From Desertivirga arenae (GTDB lineage Bacteria > Bacteroidota > Bacteroidia > Sphingobacteriales > Sphingobacteriaceae), in assembly GCF_017355785.1 (NCBI RefSeq), contig NZ_JAFEWE010000004.1:310001-374000 (forward strand): a stretch of 64,000 bases of DNA. Reading direction: 5' to 3'. Shown here piece after piece: positions 1 through 8,403 of this stretch; the stretch's first letter is position 1; every line of letters starts with the position of its first letter. The position numbers were made by a program, and so were the translations under genes. Below the pieces are notes generated by a model. That model did not search any database. It had not been told where the DNA came from and saw only the letters and a program-made list of their open reading frames with translations.

Positions 1-965
1 ATTTTGCTTCTAATGAGGCTGCCCTTAAATACTTCTTGATGGGGGCTTTTTCGACGGGTTTCCTATTATTCGGAGTTGCCCTATTATATGGAGCAACGGG
101 TTCATTTGATCTTGAGGCTATTCGCAGTTATATAATTCAAAATCCACAGCAGGTTTCTCCCATTTTTTATGCAGGAATACTGTTGATGATTATAGGATTA
201 AGCTTTAAAGTTGGTGCTGCTCCCTTCCACTTCTGGGCTCCAGATGTATATGAAGGATCGCCTGCTTTAGTTACCGCTTTCATGAGTACGGTGGTAAAGA
301 CAGCTGGATTTGCAGCCTTCCTGCGTTTGTTTATGGTATGCTTCTCTCCGGTACAGTCTTTTTGGATCCCCATATTTGTAACATTCGCTGCTTTGTCTCT
401 GCTTGTTGGAAACGTAACAGCTGTTTACCAGCAGCATTTTAAGAGGATGTTGGCTTATTCCAGTATTTCACATGTTGGCTATATGCTATTTGCTATGATT
501 TCTCTTAATAGCGAATCTGATAGTTCTGTTTTTGTCTATGCGGCTGCATATTCGGTTGCTTCCATCATTGCCTTTGCAGTTTTAATAGTTCTTCAGCGTC
601 AGGTCGGAAACGATAGTTTTGACAGCTTTAATGGTATATCTAAGAAGAATCCTTTTCTTGCCTTTACGCTAACTATTGCAATGTTGTCTCTTGCTGGGAT
701 TCCTTTAACTGCTGGCTTTATAGGAAAACTTATGATGTTTAGCCGTGCATTAGCAGGTTATCATATTTACCTGACTGTATTTGCGGTCTTAAATGCTTTA
801 GTTGGTATTTTCTATTATTTCCGAGTGATAATAGCAATGTATTTCAGACCTGCAGAACGCAACGAACTGGTTGTGTCTCCCCTGTTCAAGTTCGTTTTGG
901 CAGTTTCTGCAATTGCTACTGTAATTCTTGGAATATACCCTGATTTGATTACAAGACTCATTTGA
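1..965 (+). CDS. nuoN: NADH-quinone oxidoreductase subunit N, 3' part
   Basis: Membrane subunit of respiratory complex I, an antiporter-like proton channel of the NuoL/M/N family. The reading frame is open from base 3 at the left edge, so the start codon lies outside the window and roughly the last 320 residues are present. The visible protein is a chain of hydrophobic helices and contains the family hallmark FHFWAPDVYEGSP, followed by the charged stretch QQHFKRMLAYSSISHVGY typical of the proton-channel domain. It is presumably the last gene of a nuo operon lying to the left. The DedA gene follows after 50 bases. Confidence 0.95.
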   Translation, partial: FASNEAALKYFLMGAFSTGFLLFGVALLYGATGSFDLEAIRSYIIQNPQQVSPIFYAGILLMIIGLSFKVGAAPFHFWAPDVYEGSPALVTAFMSTVVKTAGFAAFLRLFMVCFSPVQSFWIPIFVTFAALSLLVGNVTAVYQQHFKRMLAYSSISHVGYMLFAMISLNSESDSSVFVYAAAYSVASIIAFAVLIVLQRQVGNDSFDSFNGISKKNPFLAFTLTIAMLSLAGIPLTAGFIGKLMMFSRALAGYHIYLTVFAVLNALVGIFYYFRVIIAMYFRPAERNELVVSPLFKFVLAVSAIATVILGIYPDLITRLI

Positions 966-1015
966 TTATTCAAACAAAATATTATTAATATTCGTAGATT
1001 TACGGATATTCACTT

Positions 1016-1657
1016 ATGCACGAACTCTGGGAATCGATCCATTCGCTAATAGATCCGGAAATATTACTTAAAGAAGGGGGATTTTACGTTCTCCTTTTTG
1101 TAGTTTTTGCCGAGACCGGATTGTTTTTTGGATTTTTCCTGCCGGGAGATTATTTACTCTTTTTGGCAGGGATGTTCGTCGCTACCAATAAGCTTGACGT
1201 GTCCATATTCTTGTTAATTGCCGGGCTGATCCTTGCGGCAATTTGTGGCAACTTCGTTGGATATTGGTTCGGCAAGAAGACGGGACCCGTTCTCTACAAG
1301 AAAAACGATTCTTTCTTTTTTAAAAAGGCCTATCTCATTTCAGCCCAGGAATATTATAATAAGCAGGGAGCCTTTGCCTTGATTATGGGACGTTTTATCC
1401 CTATTGTCAGAACCTTTGCCCCTATAGTAGCGGGTCTTATAAATGTTAATTTTATAAAATTTGCTATTTATAATATTATTGGTGCAGTTTTATGGATCGT
1501 CTCATTGACATTGTTAGGATATTTTTTAGGGATGAAGTTTGAGAGACAAGTTAATGAGTATCTGATGTACATCATAGCTGGATTTGTAGTTGTAACTGCA
1601 GTTCCACTAATTTGGACTTATATAAGAAGCAGAATCCTATCGCAAAAAAACAAATAG
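1016..1657 (+). CDS. DedA family membrane protein
   Basis: This 213-residue integral membrane protein has the DedA/VTT (SNARE-associated Golgi protein) architecture. The signature GLFFGFFLPGDYLLFLAG sits near residue 40, and the charged GRFIPIVRTFAPIVAG segment near residue 130 is the conserved arginine/proline motif of the family. Family members are linked to lipid scrambling, undecaprenyl-phosphate recycling and membrane homeostasis; the substrate here cannot be read from sequence. It lies between nuoN and the pyrophosphatase gene (7-base gap), in a tight forward run that probably forms an operon with the next four genes. Confidence 0.9.
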   Translation: MHELWESIHSLIDPEILLKEGGFYVLLFVVFAETGLFFGFFLPGDYLLFLAGMFVATNKLDVSIFLLIAGLILAAICGNFVGYWFGKKTGPVLYKKNDSFFFKKAYLISAQEYYNKQGAFALIMGRFIPIVRTFAPIVAGLINVNFIKFAIYNIIGAVLWIVSLTLLGYFLGMKFERQVNEYLMYIIAGFVVVTAVPLIWTYIRSRILSQKNK

Positions 1658-1664
1658 AAATAAA

Positions 1665-2219
1665 ATGGACATTAAAGATAAAGACCACATTTGGCATAGA
1701 GTAACTCCTGGAGAGGACGTGCCTAATTCTGTTACTGCTATTATTGAAATACCAAAAGGTTCAAAGGCAAAATACGAAGTCGACAAAGATTTCGGTCTCT
1801 TGCGTCTTGACCGGATTCTATTTTCTTCGGTGATGTATCCGGCAAACTATGGATTTATCCCACAAACTTATTGCGACGATAAAGACCCTCTTGATATTTT
1901 GGTACTTTGTTCTGTAGATGTATTTCCTATGTCTATGATAGAAGCTAAAGTGATCGGAGTAATGCATATGGTTGATAATGGAGAACAAGACGATAAGATC
2001 ATAGCCGTAGCAAAGAACGATATGTCTGTTAATTATATTGAGGATCTTGAAAATTTACCTCCTCATACAATGAAGGAAATCGTTCGTTTCTTCCAGGACT
2101 ATAAGGCGCTCGAACATAAAAATGTGACTATTGAGCAGCTTCATGGCAGGGAATATGCCTATAAGATAATTCAGGAAAGTATTGAACTATATAACAGTAC
2201 TTTTGTTACTAATGTCTAA
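1665..2219 (+). CDS. ppa: Inorganic pyrophosphatase (family I)
   Basis: Hydrolyses cytosolic pyrophosphate to two phosphates, pulling biosynthetic reactions forward. The 184-residue length fits bacterial family I enzymes. Visible motifs are EIPKGSKAKYE (residues 28-38), the YPANYGFIPQT segment (58-68) and the metal-binding DKDPLDIL block (72-79). A lysine takes the second position of that signature, where small residues are usual; the aspartates that bind magnesium are intact. The gene is 7 bases after dedA and 3 bases before the CNNM gene, so it is almost certainly cotranscribed with them. Confidence 0.96.
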   Translation: MDIKDKDHIWHRVTPGEDVPNSVTAIIEIPKGSKAKYEVDKDFGLLRLDRILFSSVMYPANYGFIPQTYCDDKDPLDILVLCSVDVFPMSMIEAKVIGVMHMVDNGEQDDKIIAVAKNDMSVNYIEDLENLPPHTMKEIVRFFQDYKALEHKNVTIEQLHGREYAYKIIQESIELYNSTFVTNV

Positions 2220-2222
2220 ATA

Positions 2223-3548
2223 ATGGCTTTTCAGATATTCCTTACATTCTTTCTTGTTTTCCTGAACGGCTTTTTCGTTGCAGCAGAATTTGCTATTGTA
2301 AAAGTGCGTGCTTCGCAAATTGAAGTTTCGGCAAAATCAGGTAATAGAGTGGCAAAAACAGCAAAGCATATCCTCCAACATTTGGATGGATATCTTGCTG
2401 CTACACAGTTAGGGATAACTCTTGCTTCTCTTGGCCTGGGATGGGTTGGTGAGGAAGTCATGGAACATATCATTAGTAACATACTAATCTCATTTAATGC
2501 AAGTCCTGCGGTAATTACTTCGTTTTCAGAGACTATATCACCAATAGTAGCTTTCGGAATTATTACCATACTGCATATTGTTTTTGGAGAATTAGCACCT
2601 AAATCCCTGGCAATACAAAAACCAATTGGGATAACGATGGGAGTTTCTCTCCCATTGCATTTCTTTTACCTGGTCTTCAGACCATTTATATTGTTACTTA
2701 ACGGGTTTGCCAATTTAATACTTCGTGCAATCGGTATTCATTCTATCAGTGGACACGAAGCAAACCACAGTTCTGAGGAGCTTCAATATCTTTTGGATCA
2801 GGGGAAAGAGACGGGCGCATTAGATGTCAACGAGCATGAACTGATTAAGAATGTTTTCGATTTCAATGAGAGAGTTGTTAAGAATATCATGGTTCCCCGA
2901 ACGAAAATATCGGGTATTGAAATAAATACTCCCTCTGATGAATTGTTACAAACGATAATTAAGGAAGGTTATTCACGTATTCCGGTTTATGACGATACCA
3001 TCGATAAAATTGTAGGTGTTGTACATGCTAAAGATATTCTACCTATAGTAGCGGCCAATAAAGAACTTATCCTAAAAGATCTTATCAGAAAACCTTATTT
3101 CATTCCTGAAACAAAAAAAATTAACGATCTTCTTGGAGAGTTTCAATTAAGAAGGATTCAGATAGCTATTGTACTTGACGAATTCGGAGGAACTGCGGGT
3201 ATGGTTACTCTTGAAGATATCGTTGAGGAACTGGTTGGAGAGATTCAGGATGAGTTTGATGAAGAGAAGCCGATTGTCGAAAAGGTATCGGAACATGAAT
3301 TTATTGTAAATGCATCTGCAACAATATATGACGTTAATGAATATCTTCCACATGATCTTCCAGAAGACGAGGATTATGATACTGTAGGAGGTTTGGTAAG
3401 TGATATTTTTGGAAAAATCCCCGAAGTTGGCGAGAGAAAGGATTTTTATGGCTATACAATTACTGTCCTCAAGAAGACTGAACAAAACATTGAGTCTGTT
3501 AAGCTAGATCTGGAGATTAATCCCGAAGACGCTGTTGATCTGCATTAA
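2223..3548 (+). CDS. CNNM/CorC-type hemolysin family protein
   Basis: This 441-residue membrane protein has the standard order DUF21 transmembrane domain (about residues 1-195), a pair of CBS domains (about 215-335, including VPRTKISGIE and YSRIPVYDDTIDKIVGVVHAKDIL) and a C-terminal CorC/HlyC domain (about 350-435, with DYDTVGGLV). Relatives include MpfA/YhdP-type magnesium exporters and the GldE gliding accessory protein of Bacteroidota. The sequence does not settle whether this is a magnesium exporter or a GldE-like protein. It follows ppa by 3 bases. No domain is missing. Confidence 0.88.
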   Translation: MAFQIFLTFFLVFLNGFFVAAEFAIVKVRASQIEVSAKSGNRVAKTAKHILQHLDGYLAATQLGITLASLGLGWVGEEVMEHIISNILISFNASPAVITSFSETISPIVAFGIITILHIVFGELAPKSLAIQKPIGITMGVSLPLHFFYLVFRPFILLLNGFANLILRAIGIHSISGHEANHSSEELQYLLDQGKETGALDVNEHELIKNVFDFNERVVKNIMVPRTKISGIEINTPSDELLQTIIKEGYSRIPVYDDTIDKIVGVVHAKDILPIVAANKELILKDLIRKPYFIPETKKINDLLGEFQLRRIQIAIVLDEFGGTAGMVTLEDIVEELVGEIQDEFDEEKPIVEKVSEHEFIVNASATIYDVNEYLPHDLPEDEDYDTVGGLVSDIFGKIPEVGERKDFYGYTITVLKKTEQNIESVKLDLEINPEDAVDLH

Positions 3549-3556
3549 TTAATCTT

Positions 3557-4258
3557 ATGCATCTTTTTTATACCCCTGATGTTAATGGTGAGAATTATAC
3601 CTTAAACGAGGAGGAAAGCAAACACTGTATTCGAGTATTACGATTGGTCACCAAGGATGTCGTGCATCTTATAGATGGTAAGGGAGGCTTTTATACGGCG
3701 GAAATCATCGATCCGAATCCAAAACGAACAACGTTGCTTATAACAGACGTTAAAAGGGAGTTTAACCGGCGAAATCATTTCCTTCATATAGCTGTAGCGC
3801 CGACTAAAAATATTGAGCGAATTGAGTGGTTTTTAGAGAAGGCAACAGAGATTGGAATTGACGAAATAACGCCCATCCTTTGCGATCGGTCTGAAAGAAA
3901 GGAAATTAAGCTCGAAAGATTAAATAGGATCATTACATCAGCGGTAAAGCAGTCGTTAAAAGCGTATCATCCTAAATTAAATCCACTTACTAAGTATAGT
4001 GATTTTGTCGGATCGGCAGGTTATGGCAATAAGTTCATAGCTCATTGTTTGGATGAACCAAAGCTCGAACTGCGGTCAGCTATCCAGCTCGAAGGCCATT
4101 ATACGGTTCTCATAGGTCCTGAAGGTGATTTTACAGGAGATGAAATAGAACTTGCTAAAAGTAATGATTTTAAAGCGATTACGTTAGGGTCAAGTAGACT
4201 GAGGACCGAAACTGCAGCGCTTGAAGCTTGTTTTGAAGTAAATTTTCTGAACAGGTAG
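3557..4258 (+). CDS. rsmE: 16S rRNA (uracil-1498-N3)-methyltransferase
   Basis: RsmE methylates N3 of U1498 in helix 44 of 16S rRNA using SAM. The 233-residue protein has the N-terminal PUA-like part with EESKHCIRVLRL near residue 20. The C-terminal SPOUT/trefoil-knot motifs are GPEGDFTGDE near residue 190 and LGSSRLRTETAAL near 212, which bind SAM. An ATG at 3557 follows the CNNM stop codon by 8 bases, consistent with an operon. Confidence 0.95.
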   Translation: MHLFYTPDVNGENYTLNEEESKHCIRVLRLVTKDVVHLIDGKGGFYTAEIIDPNPKRTTLLITDVKREFNRRNHFLHIAVAPTKNIERIEWFLEKATEIGIDEITPILCDRSERKEIKLERLNRIITSAVKQSLKAYHPKLNPLTKYSDFVGSAGYGNKFIAHCLDEPKLELRSAIQLEGHYTVLIGPEGDFTGDEIELAKSNDFKAITLGSSRLRTETAALEACFEVNFLNR

Positions 4259-4295
4259 ATATAAGTGTTCAAACCTCTTGTAATATAGAAACCTG

Positions 4296-4952
4296 ATGAA
4301 AAAGTTATTTTTTACTTGCCTTTTGTTTATAGTAAGCTTTTTGTCTTTTTCGCAACCGACCTACAAGTTGGGAAAATTGAAGTATAGTGGAGGGGGAGAT
4401 TGGTATGCTAACAGAACAGCTATTCCTAATCTGATTCAATTTTGCAATAAAAACCTTGGAACAAATCTGGATCTGGAGGAAGGGGTTGTAGAGGTAGGGA
4501 GTAATGATATATTTAATTACCCTTTTGTATATCTGACTGGCCACGGAAACATTAAGTTTTCTGATCAGGAAGTGCTTAACTTACGAAAATATCTGATAGC
4601 GGGTGGCTTTCTTCATATAGATGATAATTATGGATTAGATAAGTTTATAAGGCCTCAGATGAAAAAAGTGTTTCCTGAATTGAGCTTTGTTGAGTTACCT
4701 AGTTCTCATGCTATATACAACCAAAAATTTAAGTTTCCACTAGGACTTCCCAAAATTCATGAGCATGATGGGAAGCGGCCTCAGGGCTTTGCTTTGATAT
4801 ATAAAGGTCGACTAGTGTGTTACTATACTTATGAATGTGATCTTGGAAATGGTTGGGAGGATGCAGGAACTTATACCGGAGATTCTGAAGAAACCAGGCA
4901 AAAAGCTTTAAGGATGGGAGCTAACGTTGTCCAGTTCGCACTAACACAATGA
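4296..4952 (+). CDS. DUF4159 family exported protein
   Basis: A 218-residue protein with a clear signal peptide (MKKLFFTCLLFIVSFLSFSQ, cleavage probably after residue 19) and a DUF4159 domain. Motifs seen are FVYLTGHGNIKFSDQE and GGFLHIDDNYG, which recall the glutamine-amidotransferase-like fold predicted for this family. The function is unknown; it should act in the periplasm. It ends the forward run starting at dedA, 37 bases after rsmE. Its stop is followed by hairpin-forming sequence before the reverse gene at 5100. Confidence 0.85.
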   Translation: MKKLFFTCLLFIVSFLSFSQPTYKLGKLKYSGGGDWYANRTAIPNLIQFCNKNLGTNLDLEEGVVEVGSNDIFNYPFVYLTGHGNIKFSDQEVLNLRKYLIAGGFLHIDDNYGLDKFIRPQMKKVFPELSFVELPSSHAIYNQKFKFPLGLPKIHEHDGKRPQGFALIYKGRLVCYYTYECDLGNGWEDAGTYTGDSEETRQKALRMGANVVQFALTQ

Positions 4953-4993
4953 AATTCTTTAAGAGAGCACCAGATTGCTGGTCTATAAAAAAA

Positions 4994-5028
4994 GAAAAAG
5001 CTGGTCGTTTGTGACTTCCAGCTCTTTC
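4994..5028 (+). terminator. Possible hairpin terminator after the DUF4159 gene
   Basis: An imperfect 11-bp inverted repeat (GAAAAAGCTGG and CCAGCTCTTTC, one mismatch) begins 41 bases after the DUF4159 stop. A weaker 5-bp stem (ACCAG/CTGGT) lies just upstream and is followed by a run of A. There is no strong T tract after either, so termination efficiency is uncertain. Confidence 0.4.
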
Positions 5029-5099
5029 TATCTAAATTAACGCTCTCGATTACTTTTACTAGATAACACATAAAAAGGTTACGATATTTTTTAAAAAAA

Positions 5100-6482
5100 T
5101 TAGAATATTTCGTAACAGCCTAGATCTGAAGGGAATAATCTTTGTCTGTTGTTTTGATCCAGCTTTAACCAGCTCTGAAAGTCAAGGTCTGAGCTCAGGT
5201 TTTCTCCTTTGTCAGCAGCAATGCTGTTGGTAGTAAGGTTAAAGTTTAGTCTGTTTAAATCCCTGAAAGACGGATCTAAATTAAAAATATTTGTTCCCTC
5301 TATAAGGTGTTTTCCCCTCGACTTAATCAGATTCGAACGTATTATGCGAACAAATTCCTGGCCTTTTTCATCCAGGCTTAATTCCTCAGTCTGATTACCC
5401 CAGATGATATTATTAATTAGAATGAGGTTAGTGCTCTTACCCGGGCCTGATGATAGGTAGTCGCTAAAAAATAGAGAAGCTGTACTTCTGATTCCATAGC
5501 TGTAATAGTTTGCGAAAGTGTTCTGCTTAAAATTATAGCTCCCTCCATTGTTACAATAAATAAGGTGTTTACCGCAATTTATAATTAAGTTATTAAAGCC
5601 AGTGATGGAGGTATGAGAGCCAAGGACGCCTACAGCTTCCATATTCTTCACTACTGAATTTACCAAAGTAAGTCTCGGATTTGCATCATCATGTCCCTCT
5701 TGAATACTTAGACCTATAAGAGCATTTTTAATAGTTGCATGGTTAATAAAATTATTGGAGCTTGTTTTTAAGAAAAATATTCCATCCCACTGCCCTGGTA
5801 CCTCTGAATAAAGCTTTTCTTTTCTATCACTTGCAAATGTAACGGAGTCATTTACTGTACCTTCTACTTTCAGCGTACCAGCAATAGAAAGTCGGGCTCC
5901 TTTATGAAAGTATACTCTGGCCCCTCTCCCAATAGTTAGCTTAGTTCCTGAAACAACTCTCACTGAGTCATAGATGAGGTAAGGAAACTGTTTATCCCAG
6001 ATTACATCTTTTGAAATTGTTGTTCCACGGATAAAACGAGCATTTTGTCCAAAAGCCTGTAATTGGATTATCTGGGATCGACCATTAGTAGTAAAGCTAA
6101 GTGAATCAGCTACCAGAAAAGGAGCTGATCTGTCTGTGGGGGGAATATTCAGGCGGACAAAAAGATTAGCTGAATCTCTTCCTCTAATTTTAAAGTTTTC
6201 CAGGTTTTCAACTGAAATTCCATTTATATTGATTTCATAGGACGACTTATCTCCTCCAGCTAAATTTATCCTTGAAATAATCACATCTTCCTTCGACGAA
6301 TTGAATATTTTTAAACGCTGCGTGGTTGAAGTGACTGATGTGAAAACTGTATCAAATTTTATCGTGTCATTTGAAAATGTCAAAGGCTTTTCCGGATCAT
6401 AAGCATTGTTGTGTTCCTTCCTACACGAAAGAATTATGAGTGCTCCAAACAAAAGCAAAAGGCATCGGTCTATGATTTTCAT
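5100..6482 (-). CDS. Beta-helix repeat lipoprotein of unknown function
   Basis: A 460-residue predicted lipoprotein: the N-terminal hydrophobic stretch ends in the lipobox LIILSC with cysteine 20, followed by RKEHNN. Residues about 35-130 resemble an immunoglobulin-like/choice-of-anchor domain. The remainder has short hydrophobic beta strands with regularly placed asparagines (NFINHATIKNALIG, LTLVNSVVKNMEAVGV, NNIIWGN), as in right-handed parallel beta-helix proteins. No catalytic site is recognisable. It is 3 bases downstream of the comF-like gene and ends a reverse run rlmN-comF-lipoprotein, although that neighbourhood does not explain its job. Confidence 0.75.
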   Translation of the reverse strand: MKIIDRCLLLLFGALIILSCRKEHNNAYDPEKPLTFSNDTIKFDTVFTSVTSTTQRLKIFNSSKEDVIISRINLAGGDKSSYEININGISVENLENFKIRGRDSANLFVRLNIPPTDRSAPFLVADSLSFTTNGRSQIIQLQAFGQNARFIRGTTISKDVIWDKQFPYLIYDSVRVVSGTKLTIGRGARVYFHKGARLSIAGTLKVEGTVNDSVTFASDRKEKLYSEVPGQWDGIFFLKTSSNNFINHATIKNALIGLSIQEGHDDANPRLTLVNSVVKNMEAVGVLGSHTSITGFNNLIINCGKHLIYCNNGGSYNFKQNTFANYYSYGIRSTASLFFSDYLSSGPGKSTNLILINNIIWGNQTEELSLDEKGQEFVRIIRSNLIKSRGKHLIEGTNIFNLDPSFRDLNRLNFNLTTNSIAADKGENLSSDLDFQSWLKLDQNNRQRLFPSDLGCYEIF

Positions 6483-6485
6483 TAA

Positions 6486-7184
6486 TTAACCAGTATAAGC
6501 AATCCCTGCAATGCTAATTGTTGTTCCTGAAACTTTTAATATAGGATGGGCACAGGCCTCTATTGTAGCTCCTGTAGTAATAATATCATCGACTAATAGT
6601 ATATGTTTCCCTTGCAATGTCTCTCCATAAGAAAGAGTAAAAACATCCTTCATATTTTCGAACCTTAGAAATCGTGATTTCTTTGTTTGTGTTGCTGTAA
6701 AAGTTCCTCTTTGAAGGCAAGATGTGTTGACAGGAATATTAAGAGATTGAGATAAGCCTTGAGCAAATGACTCACTTTGATTGTAACCTCTTTTTTTTTG
6801 TCTTTTAGGATGAAGTGGAACAGGAACAATAATATCCGGAAGTACAATTGATGATGATTCTAATAGTTGTTTCCCATAGGCTATCCCAAGTTTCGTTCCA
6901 ACGTCAGGCCTATTATTATATTTCAGCTGATGCAGCAAGTTTTGAACCTTTGTACCCTTAGAAAAATAAAGGAATGCACCACAAAAAGTAAACGGAACTC
7001 TTCCCCAAAATTGCCGGGCAACACTATTATCGGGGATTAAATGGAAATTTGTGTATGGGAGGTTAACCAAACAACCCGTGCAAATCTCCTCTTCATTACT
7101 CACAAGGGAACACCCGCAACCAGCACAAACCTCAGGAAAGAAGAGTGAAAAAAAATCACTGATATTCTGTGTAAGAAGATTCAC
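6486..7184 (-). CDS. ComF family phosphoribosyltransferase-like protein
   Basis: This 232-residue protein has the two parts of ComF/GntX proteins. The N-terminal zinc-binding region carries C20xxC23 and C35xxC38, and the C-terminal type I phosphoribosyltransferase fold has the PRPP-binding loop LLVDDIITTGAT near residue 197. The segment PVPLHPKRQKKRGYNQSE is also typical. ComF takes part in DNA uptake in naturally competent bacteria, but orphan copies like this are widespread and often of unknown use. It lies 35 bases downstream of rlmN. Confidence 0.9.
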   Translation of the reverse strand: MNLLTQNISDFFSLFFPEVCAGCGCSLVSNEEEICTGCLVNLPYTNFHLIPDNSVARQFWGRVPFTFCGAFLYFSKGTKVQNLLHQLKYNNRPDVGTKLGIAYGKQLLESSSIVLPDIIVPVPLHPKRQKKRGYNQSESFAQGLSQSLNIPVNTSCLQRGTFTATQTKKSRFLRFENMKDVFTLSYGETLQGKHILLVDDIITTGATIEACAHPILKVSGTTISIAGIAYTG

Positions 7185-7219
7185 AGCAACAATTTACAGA
7201 AAATCTTTTGCAAAGGAAA

Positions 7220-8269
7220 TTATTGTTGCTTTACTGCTAACTGTCCGCAGGCTGCGTCAATATCCTTTCCTCTGCTTCTGCGTATATTTGTAATAATGCC
7301 CTGCTTTTTTAAATAATTAGCAAAAGCTTCTGTTTTGTCTTCCCCGGCGTTCTCAAAGTCAGCAAAAGATATAGGATTATACTCAATAATATTGACTTTA
7401 CATGGGAGGTGCTTGCAGAATTTGGCTAATTCCATAGCATCCTGTATACTGTCGTTGAAGTTATTGAAAATGATATATTCGTAAGTAACAGGATTCTTAG
7501 TTTTTAGAAAGTAATATTTGAGCGCTTCAGCTAAGGCCTTAAGAGAGTTTTGCTCGTTAATAGGCATAATCTCGTTACGTTTCTTGTCATTAGCCGCATG
7601 TAATGACAGAGCCAAATTGAACTTCACCTGGTCATCCCCGAGCTTTTTAATCATCTTCGCTATACCTGCAGTTGAAACAGTAATGCGTTTAGCTGCCATA
7701 TTCAGTCCATCTTCAGCAGTTATCCGCTCTATTGATTTTAGAACATTTGCATAGTTCAAAAGGGGTTCTCCCATCCCCATGTATACGATATTCGTAAGAG
7801 GCTGATTGTATTTTTCCTTTGCCTGCTTGTCAATCAACACCACCTGATCATAAATCTCAGCTGGATCAAGATTTCTTTTACGTTCCATGTAGCCTGTAGC
7901 ACAGAACTTGCAAGTTAAGCTGCAGCCAACTTGAGAGCTAACACAAGCCGTCATCCTATCAGAGGTAGGGATTAGGACCCCCTCTATAATGTTGCTGTCG
8001 TAAAGGCTGAATGTATTTTTAATAGTCTGATCAGAACTATGTTGTGATTGGTGAACCTTTACTGCGTTTATCGTAAACTGCTCTTTCAATTTCTCCCTGA
8101 GAGCTTTTGAAAGATTAGTCATATCGTCAAAACTATGTGCGGACTTCGCCCAGAGCCATTCAAGAATCTGTTTTGCTCTAAAAGCAGGTTCTCCTATTTC
8201 TCCAAGAAGTTTTATCAGGTCGGTAGATGCTATATTCCGAATATCCTTTTTTACAAGTGCCTCATTCAC
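7220..8269 (-). CDS. rlmN: Dual-specificity 23S rRNA A2503 / tRNA A37 C2-methyltransferase
   Basis: Radical-SAM enzyme that methylates C2 of A2503 in 23S rRNA and of A37 in some tRNAs. The iron-sulfur motif CxxxCxxC is C116, C120 and C123 (GCSLTCKFCATG). The second catalytic cysteine is C341 in the C-terminal DAACGQL, and the conserved GMGEPLLN lies between. The length of 349 is normal for the phylum. The start is GTG at 8269; a TAAATTTG box lies only 4 bases upstream of it, suggesting a nearly leaderless mRNA. No in-frame ATG is better placed. Confidence 0.95.
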   Translation of the reverse strand: MNEALVKKDIRNIASTDLIKLLGEIGEPAFRAKQILEWLWAKSAHSFDDMTNLSKALREKLKEQFTINAVKVHQSQHSSDQTIKNTFSLYDSNIIEGVLIPTSDRMTACVSSQVGCSLTCKFCATGYMERKRNLDPAEIYDQVVLIDKQAKEKYNQPLTNIVYMGMGEPLLNYANVLKSIERITAEDGLNMAAKRITVSTAGIAKMIKKLGDDQVKFNLALSLHAANDKKRNEIMPINEQNSLKALAEALKYYFLKTKNPVTYEYIIFNNFNDSIQDAMELAKFCKHLPCKVNIIEYNPISFADFENAGEDKTEAFANYLKKQGIITNIRRSRGKDIDAACGQLAVKQQ

Positions 8270-8273
8270 AATG

Positions 8274-8281
8274 CAAATTTA
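8274..8281 (-). promoter_or_regulatory. -7 box TAAATTTG of rlmN
   Basis: Perfect match to the Bacteroidota -7 consensus TAnnTTTG on the reverse strand, 4 bases upstream of the rlmN GTG. I see no convincing TTG at the -33 position. Confidence 0.5.
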
Positions 8282-8333
8282 CTTATTTAAAGATAAAATT
8301 TTGATAAAAAAAGAGGTAATAAAAATTTTTCCT

Positions 8334-8345
8334 ATAATTGTTGTT
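8334..8345 (+). repeat. 12-base element ATAATTGTTGTT, copy 1
   Basis: This exact 12-mer also occurs in sense orientation upstream of upp and of porV. Here it lies 58 bases before the amidohydrolase ATG. It could be part of a -33 region or a regulator site; see findings. Confidence 0.4.
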
Positions 8346-8403
8346 GTAACAGCAATACTTCTCCTGTAGCTATGGGGCTTGATGAGTTACAGAAAAACAT
8401 GTT

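Noticed and set aside
7186-7232. Imperfect inverted repeat AGCAACAA/TTGTTGCT between rlmN and comF as a terminator
   Set aside because: The right arm is inside rlmN, the loop is about 28 bases and no T tract follows.
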